Below, piece after piece: positions 10,127 to 18,102 of a stretch of 33,587 nt of DNA. The stretch is from an uncultured Telmatospirillum sp. (lineage in GTDB: Bacteria; Pseudomonadota; Alphaproteobacteria; Rhodospirillales; Magnetospirillaceae), in contig CAIOJO010000511.1 of the NCBI GenBank assembly GCA_903858635.1, forward strand, positions 1 through 33,587, given 5' to 3'. Below the pieces are notes generated by a model. The model was not told the DNA's origin. It was given only the letters and a program-made list of their open reading frames with translations, and searched no databases. The translations under genes and the position numbers were made by a program. Each line of letters begins with the position of its first letter. Position 1 is the first letter of the stretch.

Positions 10127-10366
10127 ATGACTCAGATCACTTGCCCACCGGCTTCTGTGACCAAGGAAGATCCCTTGACTTCCGTCCTGCCCTTCCCCCT
10201 CGCCCGGGCGCGCGCCGGTGCGGCTCGTTTCGTCGGCTCGGAAGAGCCGCCCTTGCCCGAATTGATGGACGACCCGGTGCTGCGCCGGCTGATGGCCAGC
10301 GACGGCGTCCGTCTCGATCACCTTGTCGCCTTGATCGCCGACGCGCGGCTTAAGCTGGCGCGTTAG
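10127..10366 (+). CDS. Small hypothetical protein (79 aa)
   Basis: I do not recognise this gene. The 79-residue product has a variable, Pro/Ala/Arg-rich first half and a likely folded C-terminal part with DDPVLRRLMASDGVRLDHLV followed by ALIADARLKLAR. The latter reads as two amphipathic helices joined by a DG turn. Small proteins with a similar DDPV..LM..DGV pattern are known in alphaproteobacteria but without assigned function, as far as I recall. There is no signal peptide or membrane helix. The ATG at 10127 follows a GGGGG stretch at 10116-10120, and a strong promoter with a dyad operator lies 50 nt upstream, which supports a real, regulated gene. It is tail-to-tail with the LysR gene, with 24 nt between. 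Confidence 0.65.
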   Translation: MTQITCPPASVTKEDPLTSVLPFPLARARAGAARFVGSEEPPLPELMDDPVLRRLMASDGVRLDHLVALIADARLKLAR

Positions 10367-10390
10367 GGTTCCGCTCGAAGCCCGAAACCC

Positions 10391-11254
10391 TCAGTCCTCC
10401 GTCTCCAACGAGGCGACGTGGCGAAGGCCGCGTACGGCAGCGCGCAGCGAATCGCTGTCGGTTTGCTCTTCGGCCATCGGATAGACCATATAGGCGGGGC
10501 GGCGGAATTCCGGTGCATCGGGCATCAGATGCAGCCGACCGGTCTGCACATAGGCCCGCACCACCCGCATCGGAAAGTAGCCGAACCCGCCATTGGCCAG
10601 AATATGCTGCAGGCCGAGCGCCCCCAGCCCGACCGACACCGTCGGCGTCGACAGGTCCGGAAAGGCCTGACTGTGGGCCGCCCGGTATTCCGGCCCCCAA
10701 TCGACGAAGATATAGCTGTCATCCCAGTGGCCGATCTCGCGCGGCGTGGTGGAGACCAGCACCAGACGCTCTTCCAGCAGTTTTTCGGTGACCAGCCCGG
10801 GGCGGCTTTGCGGCGAATACATGATGCCGATATCGATCAACGCCTCGCCCAGCTGGCGCATCAGCCCATCAGACAGCCCGACCTCGACCCGCAGGGCCAC
10901 ATCGGGCATGGCGGCCCGCATCCAGGGGATCCACCGCAGCAGCATGCGGTCCCATAGCGAGAATTGACCACCGACCGTCAGCACGGCGCGCAGGCCGGGC
11001 GGCAGGGCCAGTTCCTGACGCGCCTGCTCCCAGACGCGCACCAGGGTCGTCGCGTAGCGACGGAAGCGAGCGCCGGCGGCGGTCAGTTGGGTCCCCGCCT
11101 TGCTGCGGGCGAATAGCGGCCGGCCGATCTCGTCCTCCAGCGCCTTGATGCGCATGGATACGGTCGATTGGGTGACATGCAGGCGTTCGGCGGCTTTGTT
11201 GAAATTGCCCGTCTCGGCAATCTCAAGGAATGTGCGGGCGAGATCGATGTTCAT
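10391..11254 (-). CDS. LysR-family transcriptional regulator
   Basis: LysR regulators bind T-N11-A sites as tetramers and respond to a small co-inducer. The 287-aa product has the N-terminal winged helix-turn-helix (about residues 3-60, FNKAAERLHVTQSTVSMRIK then ALEDEIGRPLFARS), a linker helix and a periplasmic-binding-like effector domain from about 90. The target pathway cannot be read from sequence. A perfect TCAAG-ATT-CTTGA site lies 68-88 nt upstream of its own start, indicating autoregulation. It follows the RND pump gene in the same direction 110 nt downstream but appears to have its own promoter. The effector region ends with an acidic tail (LETED). Confidence 0.93.
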   Translation of the reverse strand: MNIDLARTFLEIAETGNFNKAAERLHVTQSTVSMRIKALEDEIGRPLFARSKAGTQLTAAGARFRRYATTLVRVWEQARQELALPPGLRAVLTVGGQFSLWDRMLLRWIPWMRAAMPDVALRVEVGLSDGLMRQLGEALIDIGIMYSPQSRPGLVTEKLLEERLVLVSTTPREIGHWDDSYIFVDWGPEYRAAHSQAFPDLSTPTVSVGLGALGLQHILANGGFGYFPMRVVRAYVQTGRLHLMPDAPEFRRPAYMVYPMAEEQTDSDSLRAAVRGLRHVASLETED

Positions 11255-11299
11255 GGCGGGACTCTTGCGCCGGCGCAGGACGGGCCAGCGAGCAAGGCC

Positions 11300-11329
11300 G
11301 TTCTACCGCAAACGGCGGGGCAACATCAA
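11300..11329 (-). promoter_or_regulatory. Candidate LysR-gene promoter
   Basis: Reading leftward, TTGATG (11324-11329) and TAGAAC (11300-11305) are 18 nt apart, each matching four of six consensus positions. The -35 falls inside the LysR operator-like dyad, as expected for negative autoregulation. Confidence 0.4.
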
Positions 11330-11342
11330 GATTCTTGATGTT
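11322..11342. promoter_or_regulatory. LysR-type operator (perfect dyad, T-N11-A)
   Basis: AACATCAAGA (11322-11331) and TCTTGATGTT (11333-11342) form a perfect 10-bp inverted repeat about a single T. The core contains TCAAG-ATT-CTTGA, an exact T-N11-A LysR recognition motif. It lies upstream of the LysR gene and overlaps its candidate -35 region. No T run follows it in either direction, so it is not a terminator for the RND operon. Confidence 0.7.
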
Positions 11343-11364
11343 AATTGTGGCAACACTGTGACTA

Positions 11365-14300
11365 TTAGGCAACAGGCCCAGCCGGCTCCGCCAATTCCGG
11401 CGCGGCCGCGCAGGCCGCCTCGCTGTCGCGCAGTTCCCGTTCGGTCTCCGCCTTGGCCTTGTGGGTGGCGCCGATCAGCATATAAACGGCAGGCACCACG
11501 AACAGCGTGAACAAGGTGCCGATCAGCAGGCCGGCGGCGATCACCAGGCCCATGTTGAAGCGCGATACGGCGCCGGCGCCGCCGGCCACCAACATCGGAT
11601 AGACGCCCAGCACCATCGCCGCGGTGGTCATCAGGATCGGTCGCAGGCGGATCTGTGCGGCCGTCTCGATCGCTTGGCGCTTGGACTTGCCTTGCCGCTG
11701 CTGCTCGTTGGCGAATTCGACGATCAGGATGCCATGCTTGCTGATCAGACCCATCAGGGTCACCAGCCCGACCTCGGTGTAGATATTGAGGCTGGCGCCG
11801 CCGATGCCGAGGCTGATGAAGATCAGGGCACCGGCGATCGACATGGGCACCGACACCAGGATGATCAGCGGATCGCGGAAGCTTTCGAACTGCGCCGCCA
11901 GGGCCAGGAAGATGATGATCACGGCGAAGGCGAAGGTCATCACGAAGCCGCTCGATTCCTGGACGAACTGGCGCGAGGTGCCGCCGTAGTCGACCGAATA
12001 GCCCTGCGGCAGGTCGCGCGCCGCCATCGCCTTCAGCTGGTCGAGGACATCGCCCAGGGCGACGCCGGGCGCCGGCACCCCCTGGATCACCGCGCCGTTC
12101 AGCTGCTGGAAATGGTTGAGCGACTGGGGGATGGTCTTGGTGCTGAGGGTGGCCACCGTCGATAGCGGCACCGAGGCGCCGCTGGCGGTCCTGATGTGGT
12201 AATTGAGCAGGTCCTCGGTGGTCAGGCGCGAACGCTGCTCGACCTGCGGAATGACTTTGTAGGAACGCCCGTCGAGGCTGAAATAGTTGACATAGGCGCC
12301 CCCCAGCATGGAGCCCAAGGCCGATCCGACATCGCTCAGCTTGAGGCCCAATTGGGCGGTCTTGTCGCGATCGATGTCCAGGCTGACCTGCGGATTGTCG
12401 ATCTTGAGGTCGGTATCGACGAAGGCGAACAGGCCGCTCTTCTGGACGTCCTGCAGGAAACTCTGCGCCACCTCGTTCAACTGGCCGAAGGGTTGCGTGG
12501 TGCCGATCACGAACTGGATCGGCAGACCATTGCTGCCGGGCAGCGGTGGCGGCTGGAAGGCGACGACCCGCGACCCGGCCACGCCGTTCAACCGCTGCTG
12601 CAGCAAGGGCTGGATCTCGTTGCTGGTGCGCTGCCGCTGGTCCCACGGCTTGAACACCAGGCCGGCGATCGACTGGCCGGGAACGTCCAGCTGGAAGACA
12701 TGCTCGGTTTCGGGATAAGACGCGAAGATGTCGTAAACCTGGCTCGAATAAAGCTGGCGCTGGCGCAGCGTGGCCGAAGGCGCCGCCGTCGACATGGTGA
12801 TGATGACGCCCTGGTCCTCCTGCGGGGCCAATTCGCTCTTGGCGCCGGCATAAAGGAAATAGATGCTGCCCAGCACGATGACGGCGAATACCGCGGTCAC
12901 CGGCAAATAGTCGAGGCTGCCATGCAGCCGCCGGGCATAAAAGCCGGCCAGGCGGTCGAAGCAGCGATCGATGAAGGCGACGACGCGGGCTTCGAGGCCG
13001 GTCCGATTACCGGTATGCGGCTTCAGGAAACGCGAGCACATCATCGGCGACAGGGTGAGCGCCACCACCGCCGACATGGTCACCGTGCCGACCAGGGTAA
13101 AGGCGAATTCGGTGAACAGGGCGCCGGTCAGCCCTTTCTGAAAGCCGATCGGCACATAGACGGCGATCAGCACCACGGTCATCGCGATGATCGGCCCGCC
13201 CAGTTCGCGGGCGGCGAGAAAGGCCGCGGTCAGCGGCGAGGCTCCCTCGTCCAGATGGCGATTGACGTTCTCGACGACGATGATCGCATCGTCCACCACC
13301 AGACCGATGGCCAGCACCAGGGCCAGCAGGGTCAGCAGATTGATCGAGAAGCCGAAGGCCAGCATCATGGTGAAGGTGCCGATCAGCGACAACGGAATGG
13401 CGATCAGCGGGATCAGCACCGAGCGCGGCGAGCCGAGGAAGGCGAACACCACCAGGGTGACGATCAGCACCGCTTCCCCCAGGGTCCGTTCCACCTCGCC
13501 GATGGCGCTGTTCACGAACTCGGTCGAGTCGTAGACGATCTTGCCGTCGAGCCCCTGCGGAAACTGCGCCTGGATGTCGGGGAAGACCTGCCTTACGCCG
13601 CGGATCACGTCGAGCAGATTGGCCGCCGGCGCCACCTGGATGCCGATATAGACGGCCTTTTTGCCGTCGAAGCCGACTTCCGATTCGTAGTCGTCGGCGC
13701 CCAGGGTGACATTGGCCACGTCCTCCAGCCGGATGATGGCGCCGTTGACCTGCTTGATGGCCAGTTTGCGGAATTCCGGCACCGTGTGCAGGCTGGTCGA
13801 CGCGGTCAGGCTGAACTGCACCATCTGACCCTTGGTGTTGCCCAGTCCGGAAATGTAGTTGTTGCTGGCCAGGGCCTGCTGCACATCGGTCGCCGTCAAG
13901 TCATAGGCGGCCAGCTTGACCGGATCCAGCCAGGCGCGCAGGGCGAAGTTCTTGGCCCCGAGGATCTCGGCGGTCTGCACCCCTTCCACCGCCTGCAGCT
14001 TGGGCTGCACCACCCGCACCAGATAGTCGGTGATCTTGTTGGGTTCGAGCACATCGCTGTTGAAGCCGATATACATGGCGTCGATGGTCTGCCCGACCTT
14101 GACCGACAGCACCGGCTGCTGCGAGCCCGGCGGCAGCTGGTTCAACACCGAATTGACCTTGGTGGTGATTTCGGTGAGCGCCTTGTCGGCGTCGTAGTTG
14201 AGCCGCAGGAACACGGTGACGGTGGAAATGCCGGACTGGCTGGTCGACGTCATGTAGTCGATGCCGTTGGCCTGGGCGATGGCGTTTTCCAGCGGCGTGG

Positions 14301-14490
14301 TGATGAAACCGGCGACCACCTGCGGATCCGCCCCGTAATAGGTAGTGGTCACCGTCACCACCGCGTTTTCGGTGCGCGGATATTGCAGGATCGGCAGCGA
14401 GAAGGCGGCGCGCAGGCCGAGAACCAGCATCAAGAGGCTGATCACCGTGGCCAGCACCGGACGACGGATGAAAAGGTCGGTGAATCTCAT
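11365..14490 (-). CDS. RND efflux pump, inner-membrane transporter (HAE1 family)
   Basis: This proton-driven pump is the inner-membrane part of a tripartite drug efflux system. The 1041-aa product has the standard RND layout: TM1 at 11-30, a large periplasmic loop, TM2-6 around 340-480, a second loop, and TM7-12. The proton-relay aspartates Asp400-Asp401 lie in GLVVDDAIIVVENVN (TM4), with the TM10 partner region LMGLISKHGILIVEFANEQ. Overall sequence resembles MexI/MuxB-type multidrug pumps rather than heavy-metal CusA types. Start is ATG at 14490, 16 nt after the MFP stop with a GGGAG site. It is the last gene of the operon OMF-MFP-RND, controlled probably by the divergent TetR gene. The substrate cannot be predicted. 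Confidence 0.95.
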   Translation of the reverse strand: MRFTDLFIRRPVLATVISLLMLVLGLRAAFSLPILQYPRTENAVVTVTTTYYGADPQVVAGFITTPLENAIAQANGIDYMTSTSQSGISTVTVFLRLNYDADKALTEITTKVNSVLNQLPPGSQQPVLSVKVGQTIDAMYIGFNSDVLEPNKITDYLVRVVQPKLQAVEGVQTAEILGAKNFALRAWLDPVKLAAYDLTATDVQQALASNNYISGLGNTKGQMVQFSLTASTSLHTVPEFRKLAIKQVNGAIIRLEDVANVTLGADDYESEVGFDGKKAVYIGIQVAPAANLLDVIRGVRQVFPDIQAQFPQGLDGKIVYDSTEFVNSAIGEVERTLGEAVLIVTLVVFAFLGSPRSVLIPLIAIPLSLIGTFTMMLAFGFSINLLTLLALVLAIGLVVDDAIIVVENVNRHLDEGASPLTAAFLAARELGGPIIAMTVVLIAVYVPIGFQKGLTGALFTEFAFTLVGTVTMSAVVALTLSPMMCSRFLKPHTGNRTGLEARVVAFIDRCFDRLAGFYARRLHGSLDYLPVTAVFAVIVLGSIYFLYAGAKSELAPQEDQGVIITMSTAAPSATLRQRQLYSSQVYDIFASYPETEHVFQLDVPGQSIAGLVFKPWDQRQRTSNEIQPLLQQRLNGVAGSRVVAFQPPPLPGSNGLPIQFVIGTTQPFGQLNEVAQSFLQDVQKSGLFAFVDTDLKIDNPQVSLDIDRDKTAQLGLKLSDVGSALGSMLGGAYVNYFSLDGRSYKVIPQVEQRSRLTTEDLLNYHIRTASGASVPLSTVATLSTKTIPQSLNHFQQLNGAVIQGVPAPGVALGDVLDQLKAMAARDLPQGYSVDYGGTSRQFVQESSGFVMTFAFAVIIIFLALAAQFESFRDPLIILVSVPMSIAGALIFISLGIGGASLNIYTEVGLVTLMGLISKHGILIVEFANEQQRQGKSKRQAIETAAQIRLRPILMTTAAMVLGVYPMLVAGGAGAVSRFNMGLVIAAGLLIGTLFTLFVVPAVYMLIGATHKAKAETERELRDSEAACAAAPELAEPAGPVA

Positions 14491-14506
14491 GCCGCGCTCC
14501 CGCCGG

Positions 14507-15637
14507 TCATTGGTCGTTCGGCGTCGGGCTGGCGTCGTTCGACGGCTGCACCGAATTGTCGATCAACAGGCGCGTGCCGTTGTGCAGCTTGATCTGCCCG
14601 GCGCTGACCACCCTGTCGCCCGCCTTGACTCCCTTCAGCACCGCCACCTGGTCGCCCCGGGTCGGACCGGTGCCGACGAAGCTCTGACGCGCCACCAGCT
14701 TCGGCTGGCCCTTGTCGTCCTTGCCCTGGTCCTCGACCAGATAGACCGTGTCGCCATAGGGATTGAACGTCACGGCGCTGTGCGGCAGCGTCACATAGCT
14801 GGCCGCCGCGCCGGTGTCGATCTCGACCCGGGCGTACATGCCCGGCAGCAGTTTGCGCTCGGGATTGCGCAGCGTGGCCCGCAGTTGCAGATTGCGCGTG
14901 CCGGTATCGACCTTGGGATCGATGGCCGAGATCTTGCCGGTGAAGGCCTGGTCGCCAAAGCCGTCGATCCGCACGGCCACCGGCATTCCTACCTTGATCT
15001 CGGCCAAAGCCTGCTGCGGCATGTTGAAGTCGACATAGAGGGGATCCAGCGCCTGCAAGGTGACGACCGGAGTGCCGGCATTGATGAATTGTCCGAGATC
15101 GACCGCCCGGATGCCGAGCCGCCCGGAAAACGGCGCCCGCACCACCTTCTTGTCGATGGTCGCCTGTTGCTGGACGACCTGCGCCTTGGCGTTCTTCAGA
15201 TTGGCGGCATCGGCATCGACAGTCGCCTGGGCGATCGCCTGGGCCTGCAGCTGCTTGAGATCGCGCTCGTAGACCAGGGCGGCCAGCTGCGCCGTCGCCT
15301 CCAGGGCCTGCAGCTTGGCCTGATCGTCGTCGGCCCGCAGGCGCAGCAGCACGGTGCCGGCCGCCACCTCGTCGCCCGAGTTGAACGACACGCTTTCGAC
15401 GATGCCGGCCGCCTCGACCCCCAGATCGGCCCCATTGACCGCCCGCAGGCTGCCGACCGCCTCGCGTTTCGGCTGCCACGCCTCGACCGCCGCCGTCACC
15501 GTCGACACCGTCTGCGGCTGCGACCCCATCGAGGCGAGGAACTGCTTGATCATCTTCGACCGAAAGGCCTCGAAGCCGAAAATGCCGCCGAACACCACGC
15601 CGACCGCCACCAGCATGAGGATCATGCGCTTGATCAT
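14507..15637 (-). CDS. RND efflux membrane-fusion (periplasmic adaptor) protein
   Basis: The adaptor links the inner-membrane pump to the outer-membrane channel. The 376-aa product has an uncleaved-looking N-terminal anchor (residues 1-25, MIKRMILMLVAVGVVFGGIF), then lipoyl-like half motifs GVEAAGIVESVSFNSGDEVA and VRAPFSGRLGIRAVDLGQFI flanking an alpha-helical hairpin of about 60 residues, then beta-barrel and membrane-proximal domains. Sequence is close in style to MexH-type adaptors. The C-terminus is Asn/Pro/Asp-rich. Start is ATG at 15637 with a GGAG site 8 nt upstream, 31 nt after the OMF stop and 16 nt before the pump gene, consistent with one transcript. Confidence 0.95.
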   Translation of the reverse strand: MIKRMILMLVAVGVVFGGIFGFEAFRSKMIKQFLASMGSQPQTVSTVTAAVEAWQPKREAVGSLRAVNGADLGVEAAGIVESVSFNSGDEVAAGTVLLRLRADDDQAKLQALEATAQLAALVYERDLKQLQAQAIAQATVDADAANLKNAKAQVVQQQATIDKKVVRAPFSGRLGIRAVDLGQFINAGTPVVTLQALDPLYVDFNMPQQALAEIKVGMPVAVRIDGFGDQAFTGKISAIDPKVDTGTRNLQLRATLRNPERKLLPGMYARVEIDTGAAASYVTLPHSAVTFNPYGDTVYLVEDQGKDDKGQPKLVARQSFVGTGPTRGDQVAVLKGVKAGDRVVSAGQIKLHNGTRLLIDNSVQPSNDASPTPNDQ

Positions 15638-15668
15638 CTAGGGGCTCCGTTTCTCTGTCATCGGGCCA

Positions 15669-17189
15669 TTACTCGGCCGTGGCGCCGGCGGCCACATCGG
15701 ACCGGTTCCACCAGCCGCCGCCGAGGGCTTGGAACAGCGCCGCGGTATCGGCATAGCGGGCGGCCTGGGCCTGGACCAGGCCGATGCGCGTCTGCTCATG
15801 GGTCCGCTCGGCATTGAGCAGGGTCAGGTAGCTGACCGCGCCCAAGGCATATTGCTGGCGCGACAGGGCCAGGCTGTCGGCCGCCGAGCGTTCGGCCGCC
15901 AATTGCGCCGCCAGTGCCTCGGTATCGGATTGCAGCGCGCTGAGCGCGTCGGCGACGCTGCGAAAGGCGGTCAGGACGGCACTGCGGTATTGGGCGGCCG
16001 CCTTGTCCAGCGCGGCCTCGGCGGCTTTGCGCCGATGCAGCAGTTCGCCGCCGTGGAACACCGGCTGGGTGAGGCCCAAACCCAGGTTCCAGAGGCCGGT
16101 GCCAGAGGAAAACAGCGCGCCGACGCCATTGGCCGCACTGCCCCAACCGGCGCTCAGGGTGAGCTGCGGGAACTGGTTGGCGGTGGCCACGCCGAGGTCG
16201 GCGCTGGCCTGGTGCAGCAGGGCCTCGGCCGCCCGCAGGTCGGGTCGTTGCTCGACCAATTGCGATGGCAGGCTGAGCGGCAGCTGGTCCGGCAGGGTGA
16301 GGCCGGACAGGTCAAAGCTCTGCTCGATCTGCTGGGCGGGAAAGCGGCCGGCCAGCGCCGTCAACTGGTTGCGCAGCAGGGCCAGCTGTTTGCCCAACGC
16401 CGGCAGCGTGGCGCGCGTCTGCGCCAAGGTCGCCTCTTGCGCCAGCACGTCGGACTTGGCCGCCCCGCCCAGTTCGAACTGGCGGCGCACCACCTCGAGC
16501 TGGCGCCGTTCGGCCTCGAGGATTTCGTTGGTGGTGGCGATCTGCGCCCGGAGCGAGGCCTCCTGCACGGCCGCCGTGACCAGATTGGCGCTCAGGCTGA
16601 GATAGGCCGCCTCCAACTGGTAGCGCTGCAGCTCGGCCTGGGCCTCGGCCGATTCGATGGCCCGCAGGTTGCCGCCGAACAGGTCGACGGCATAGCTGAC
16701 GCTGACCGAGGCGTTGGCCAGGCTGAAAATCGGCGCCGGACCTTGGAAACCGGTGGATGCCGCCGAGGGCCGTTCGCGAGCGGCGGAAAACCCGGCATCG
16801 ACCGCCGGGTACAAGACCCCGCCCTGGGCCAGGGCCAGCTCCTTGGCTTGACGCAACGCCGCCTGGGCGGCCTCGAGATCGGGATTGGCGGCAAGGGCTT
16901 GCCGAACCAGGCTGTCCAGCGCCGGTGAGCGGAACAGCTCCCACCACTGCCCCGGAATATCCCGCCCGACGGCGAAGCGCTGGCCGCCGCCCCCGGCCAA
17001 ATTGCCCGTCGCGGCGATCGGCGCGACCGGCTGCGGGGTATAGCCGCTTTGCTCGGGTGCCGCCGGGCGCTGAAAATCCGGACCGACCGCGCAGCCGGCC
17101 AGCAGCAGGGCGACGGCCAAGCCGGCGGTCGCCCGCCGCAGGGCCACCGGTTGGCGCGAAATCGAATGAGGCGGACCAGAACGCGTCAA
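15669..17189 (-). CDS. Outer-membrane efflux lipoprotein (NodT/OprM family)
   Basis: This is the TolC-like exit duct of the efflux system. The 506-aa product has a lipoprotein signal with lipobox LLLAGC (Cys33), followed by the family-typical AVGPDFQRPAAP and GQWWELFRSPALDSLVRQAL. Two long helical outer-membrane-efflux repeats follow. The start is uncertain: TTG at 17189 gives a 33-residue signal region, whereas GTG at 17147 gives a more usual 19-residue signal (492-aa protein). Neither has a clear ribosome site. It is the first gene of the leftward OMF-MFP-RND operon, behind the promoter at 17220-17248. This order, with the duct first, is less common than MFP-RND-OMF. Confidence 0.93.
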   Translation of the reverse strand: MTRSGPPHSISRQPVALRRATAGLAVALLLAGCAVGPDFQRPAAPEQSGYTPQPVAPIAATGNLAGGGGQRFAVGRDIPGQWWELFRSPALDSLVRQALAANPDLEAAQAALRQAKELALAQGGVLYPAVDAGFSAARERPSAASTGFQGPAPIFSLANASVSVSYAVDLFGGNLRAIESAEAQAELQRYQLEAAYLSLSANLVTAAVQEASLRAQIATTNEILEAERRQLEVVRRQFELGGAAKSDVLAQEATLAQTRATLPALGKQLALLRNQLTALAGRFPAQQIEQSFDLSGLTLPDQLPLSLPSQLVEQRPDLRAAEALLHQASADLGVATANQFPQLTLSAGWGSAANGVGALFSSGTGLWNLGLGLTQPVFHGGELLHRRKAAEAALDKAAAQYRSAVLTAFRSVADALSALQSDTEALAAQLAAERSAADSLALSRQQYALGAVSYLTLLNAERTHEQTRIGLVQAQAARYADTAALFQALGGGWWNRSDVAAGATAE

Positions 17190-17212
17190 CGGAACCGTCG
17201 CTAAGGAAAGAA

Positions 17213-17248
17213 TTGATTAGTTAGAACGTTCGACCTAAAATCTGACAA
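17213..17248. promoter_or_regulatory. Overlapping divergent promoters and operator for efflux operon and TetR gene
   Basis: Rightward, TTGATT (17213-17218) and TAAAAT (17236-17241) are 17 nt apart and lead to the TetR gene. Leftward, TTGTCA (complement of 17243-17248) and TCTAAC (complement of 17220-17225) are also 17 nt apart and lead to the efflux operon. Both spacers share the palindrome GAACGTTC (17224-17231), inside a wider TTAG...CTAA pair (17221-17238). One bound TetR dimer could therefore silence both promoters. Confidence 0.6.
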
Positions 17249-17310
17249 CTGCGGCGGCTTGTCAAGGCTGCTTCGCCCGTACCCGGTGACGATGAGGGAG
17301 AGCAAGGACG

Positions 17311-17928
17311 ATGGTGGGGAAGGCTCTGGGGAAAGGCAATCCGGCTCGGGCCGACGCGCGCCGCCAGCAGGTGCTGGATGCCGCCGGGCAATGCTTTCGC
17401 CGGGCCGGTTTCCGCGGCGCCAGCATGTCGGACATCTCGGCCATGGCTGGGATGAGCACCGGCCACATCTACCACTATTTCAAGAACAAGGAAGCCATCG
17501 TCGAGGCGATCGTCGAACGTAACAAGGACAGCGTGTTGTCCGACATCGAACAGCTCAAGCGGCAACCGGATGTGTTGCAGGCGCTGATCGAGGGCGCCAG
17601 TCAATGCATGGTGCGGCGCCCGCAGGACGACCTCGACGATCCGGCCCTGCTGCTCGAAATCTTCGCCGAGTCCTCACGCAATCCGGTGGTCGCCGCCCTG
17701 TTGCGCCAGCGCGACGCCATCCTGCGGGAAAGCTTTCAGGAAGCCCTGGCCATCGGCCAGCAGCAAGGCTCGATCGTCCGGGAAGCCGACCTGAACAGCC
17801 TGATCGACCTCTTGGCCGCCATTTTCGACGGACTGATCATCCGCAACGCGCTGCATCCCGACACCGACCGCGACGGCATGCTTCGCCTGTTTCGGCTGTT
17901 GCTCGAACGCTTCCTGCGCCCGGCCTGA
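17311..17928 (+). CDS. TetR-family repressor, probable regulator of the RND efflux operon
   Basis: TetR proteins are dimeric repressors released from DNA by ligand, often a pump substrate. The 205-aa product has the N-terminal helix-turn-helix at about residues 15-65 (RRQQVLDAAGQCFRRAGFRG, then ISAMAGMSTGHIYHYFKNKE), matching the family closely. An all-helical ligand domain with no recognisable substrate signature follows. It is divergent from the efflux operon, with a 121-nt gap holding two overlapping promoters and a palindrome. The ATG at 17311 has purine-rich AAGGA upstream. Regulation of the neighbouring pump is inferred from this arrangement. Confidence 0.92.
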   Translation: MVGKALGKGNPARADARRQQVLDAAGQCFRRAGFRGASMSDISAMAGMSTGHIYHYFKNKEAIVEAIVERNKDSVLSDIEQLKRQPDVLQALIEGASQCMVRRPQDDLDDPALLLEIFAESSRNPVVAALLRQRDAILRESFQEALAIGQQQGSIVREADLNSLIDLLAAIFDGLIIRNALHPDTDRDGMLRLFRLLLERFLRPA

Positions 17929-17952
17929 GAGGCGCGCCGCAGCGCTCTTTTT
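17929..17952 (+). terminator. Weak intrinsic terminator after the TetR gene
   Basis: Directly after the TGA, GAG-g-CGC (17929-17935, one bulged G) can pair with GCGCTC (17942-17947), and TTTTT follows at 17948-17952. The stem is only six pairs, so termination may be partial. Confidence 0.4.
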
Positions 17953-17989
17953 CGCCAATCCTGCGACGACCGGTCGGGCCCTCGGGCAG

Positions 17990-18018
17990 GTGTTAAACTT
18001 CCGTGACATTACCGTTTT
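17990..18018 (+). promoter_or_regulatory. Candidate Pho box upstream of pstS
   Basis: Three 7-bp units at 11-bp spacing, GTGTTAA (17990), CCGTGAC (18001) and CCGTTTT (18012), each match four of seven positions of the PhoB half-site CTGTCAT. The last lies just before an AT-rich TTTAATGAT that could serve as -10. Spacing is as in true Pho boxes, but base matches are weak. Confidence 0.35.
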
Positions 18019-18102
18019 TTAATGATCCGGCAAGCTTCCGTCCATGTTGGCCCCTTAAGGTCGCCCTCGGTTGCAATCTTCGTTCATTGCCGGAGACCCC
18101 CA

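Noticed and set aside
11322-11342. Dyad after the RND pump gene as its transcription terminator
   Set aside because: No T run follows on the minus strand, and the sequence is an exact LysR T-N11-A site at the LysR gene promoter.
12196-14592. A 798-codon open frame on the plus strand opposite the RND pump gene
   Set aside because: It is His/Gln/Arg/Gly-rich, as expected for the antisense of a GC-rich gene, has no domain similarity, and lies opposite an unmistakable RND transporter.
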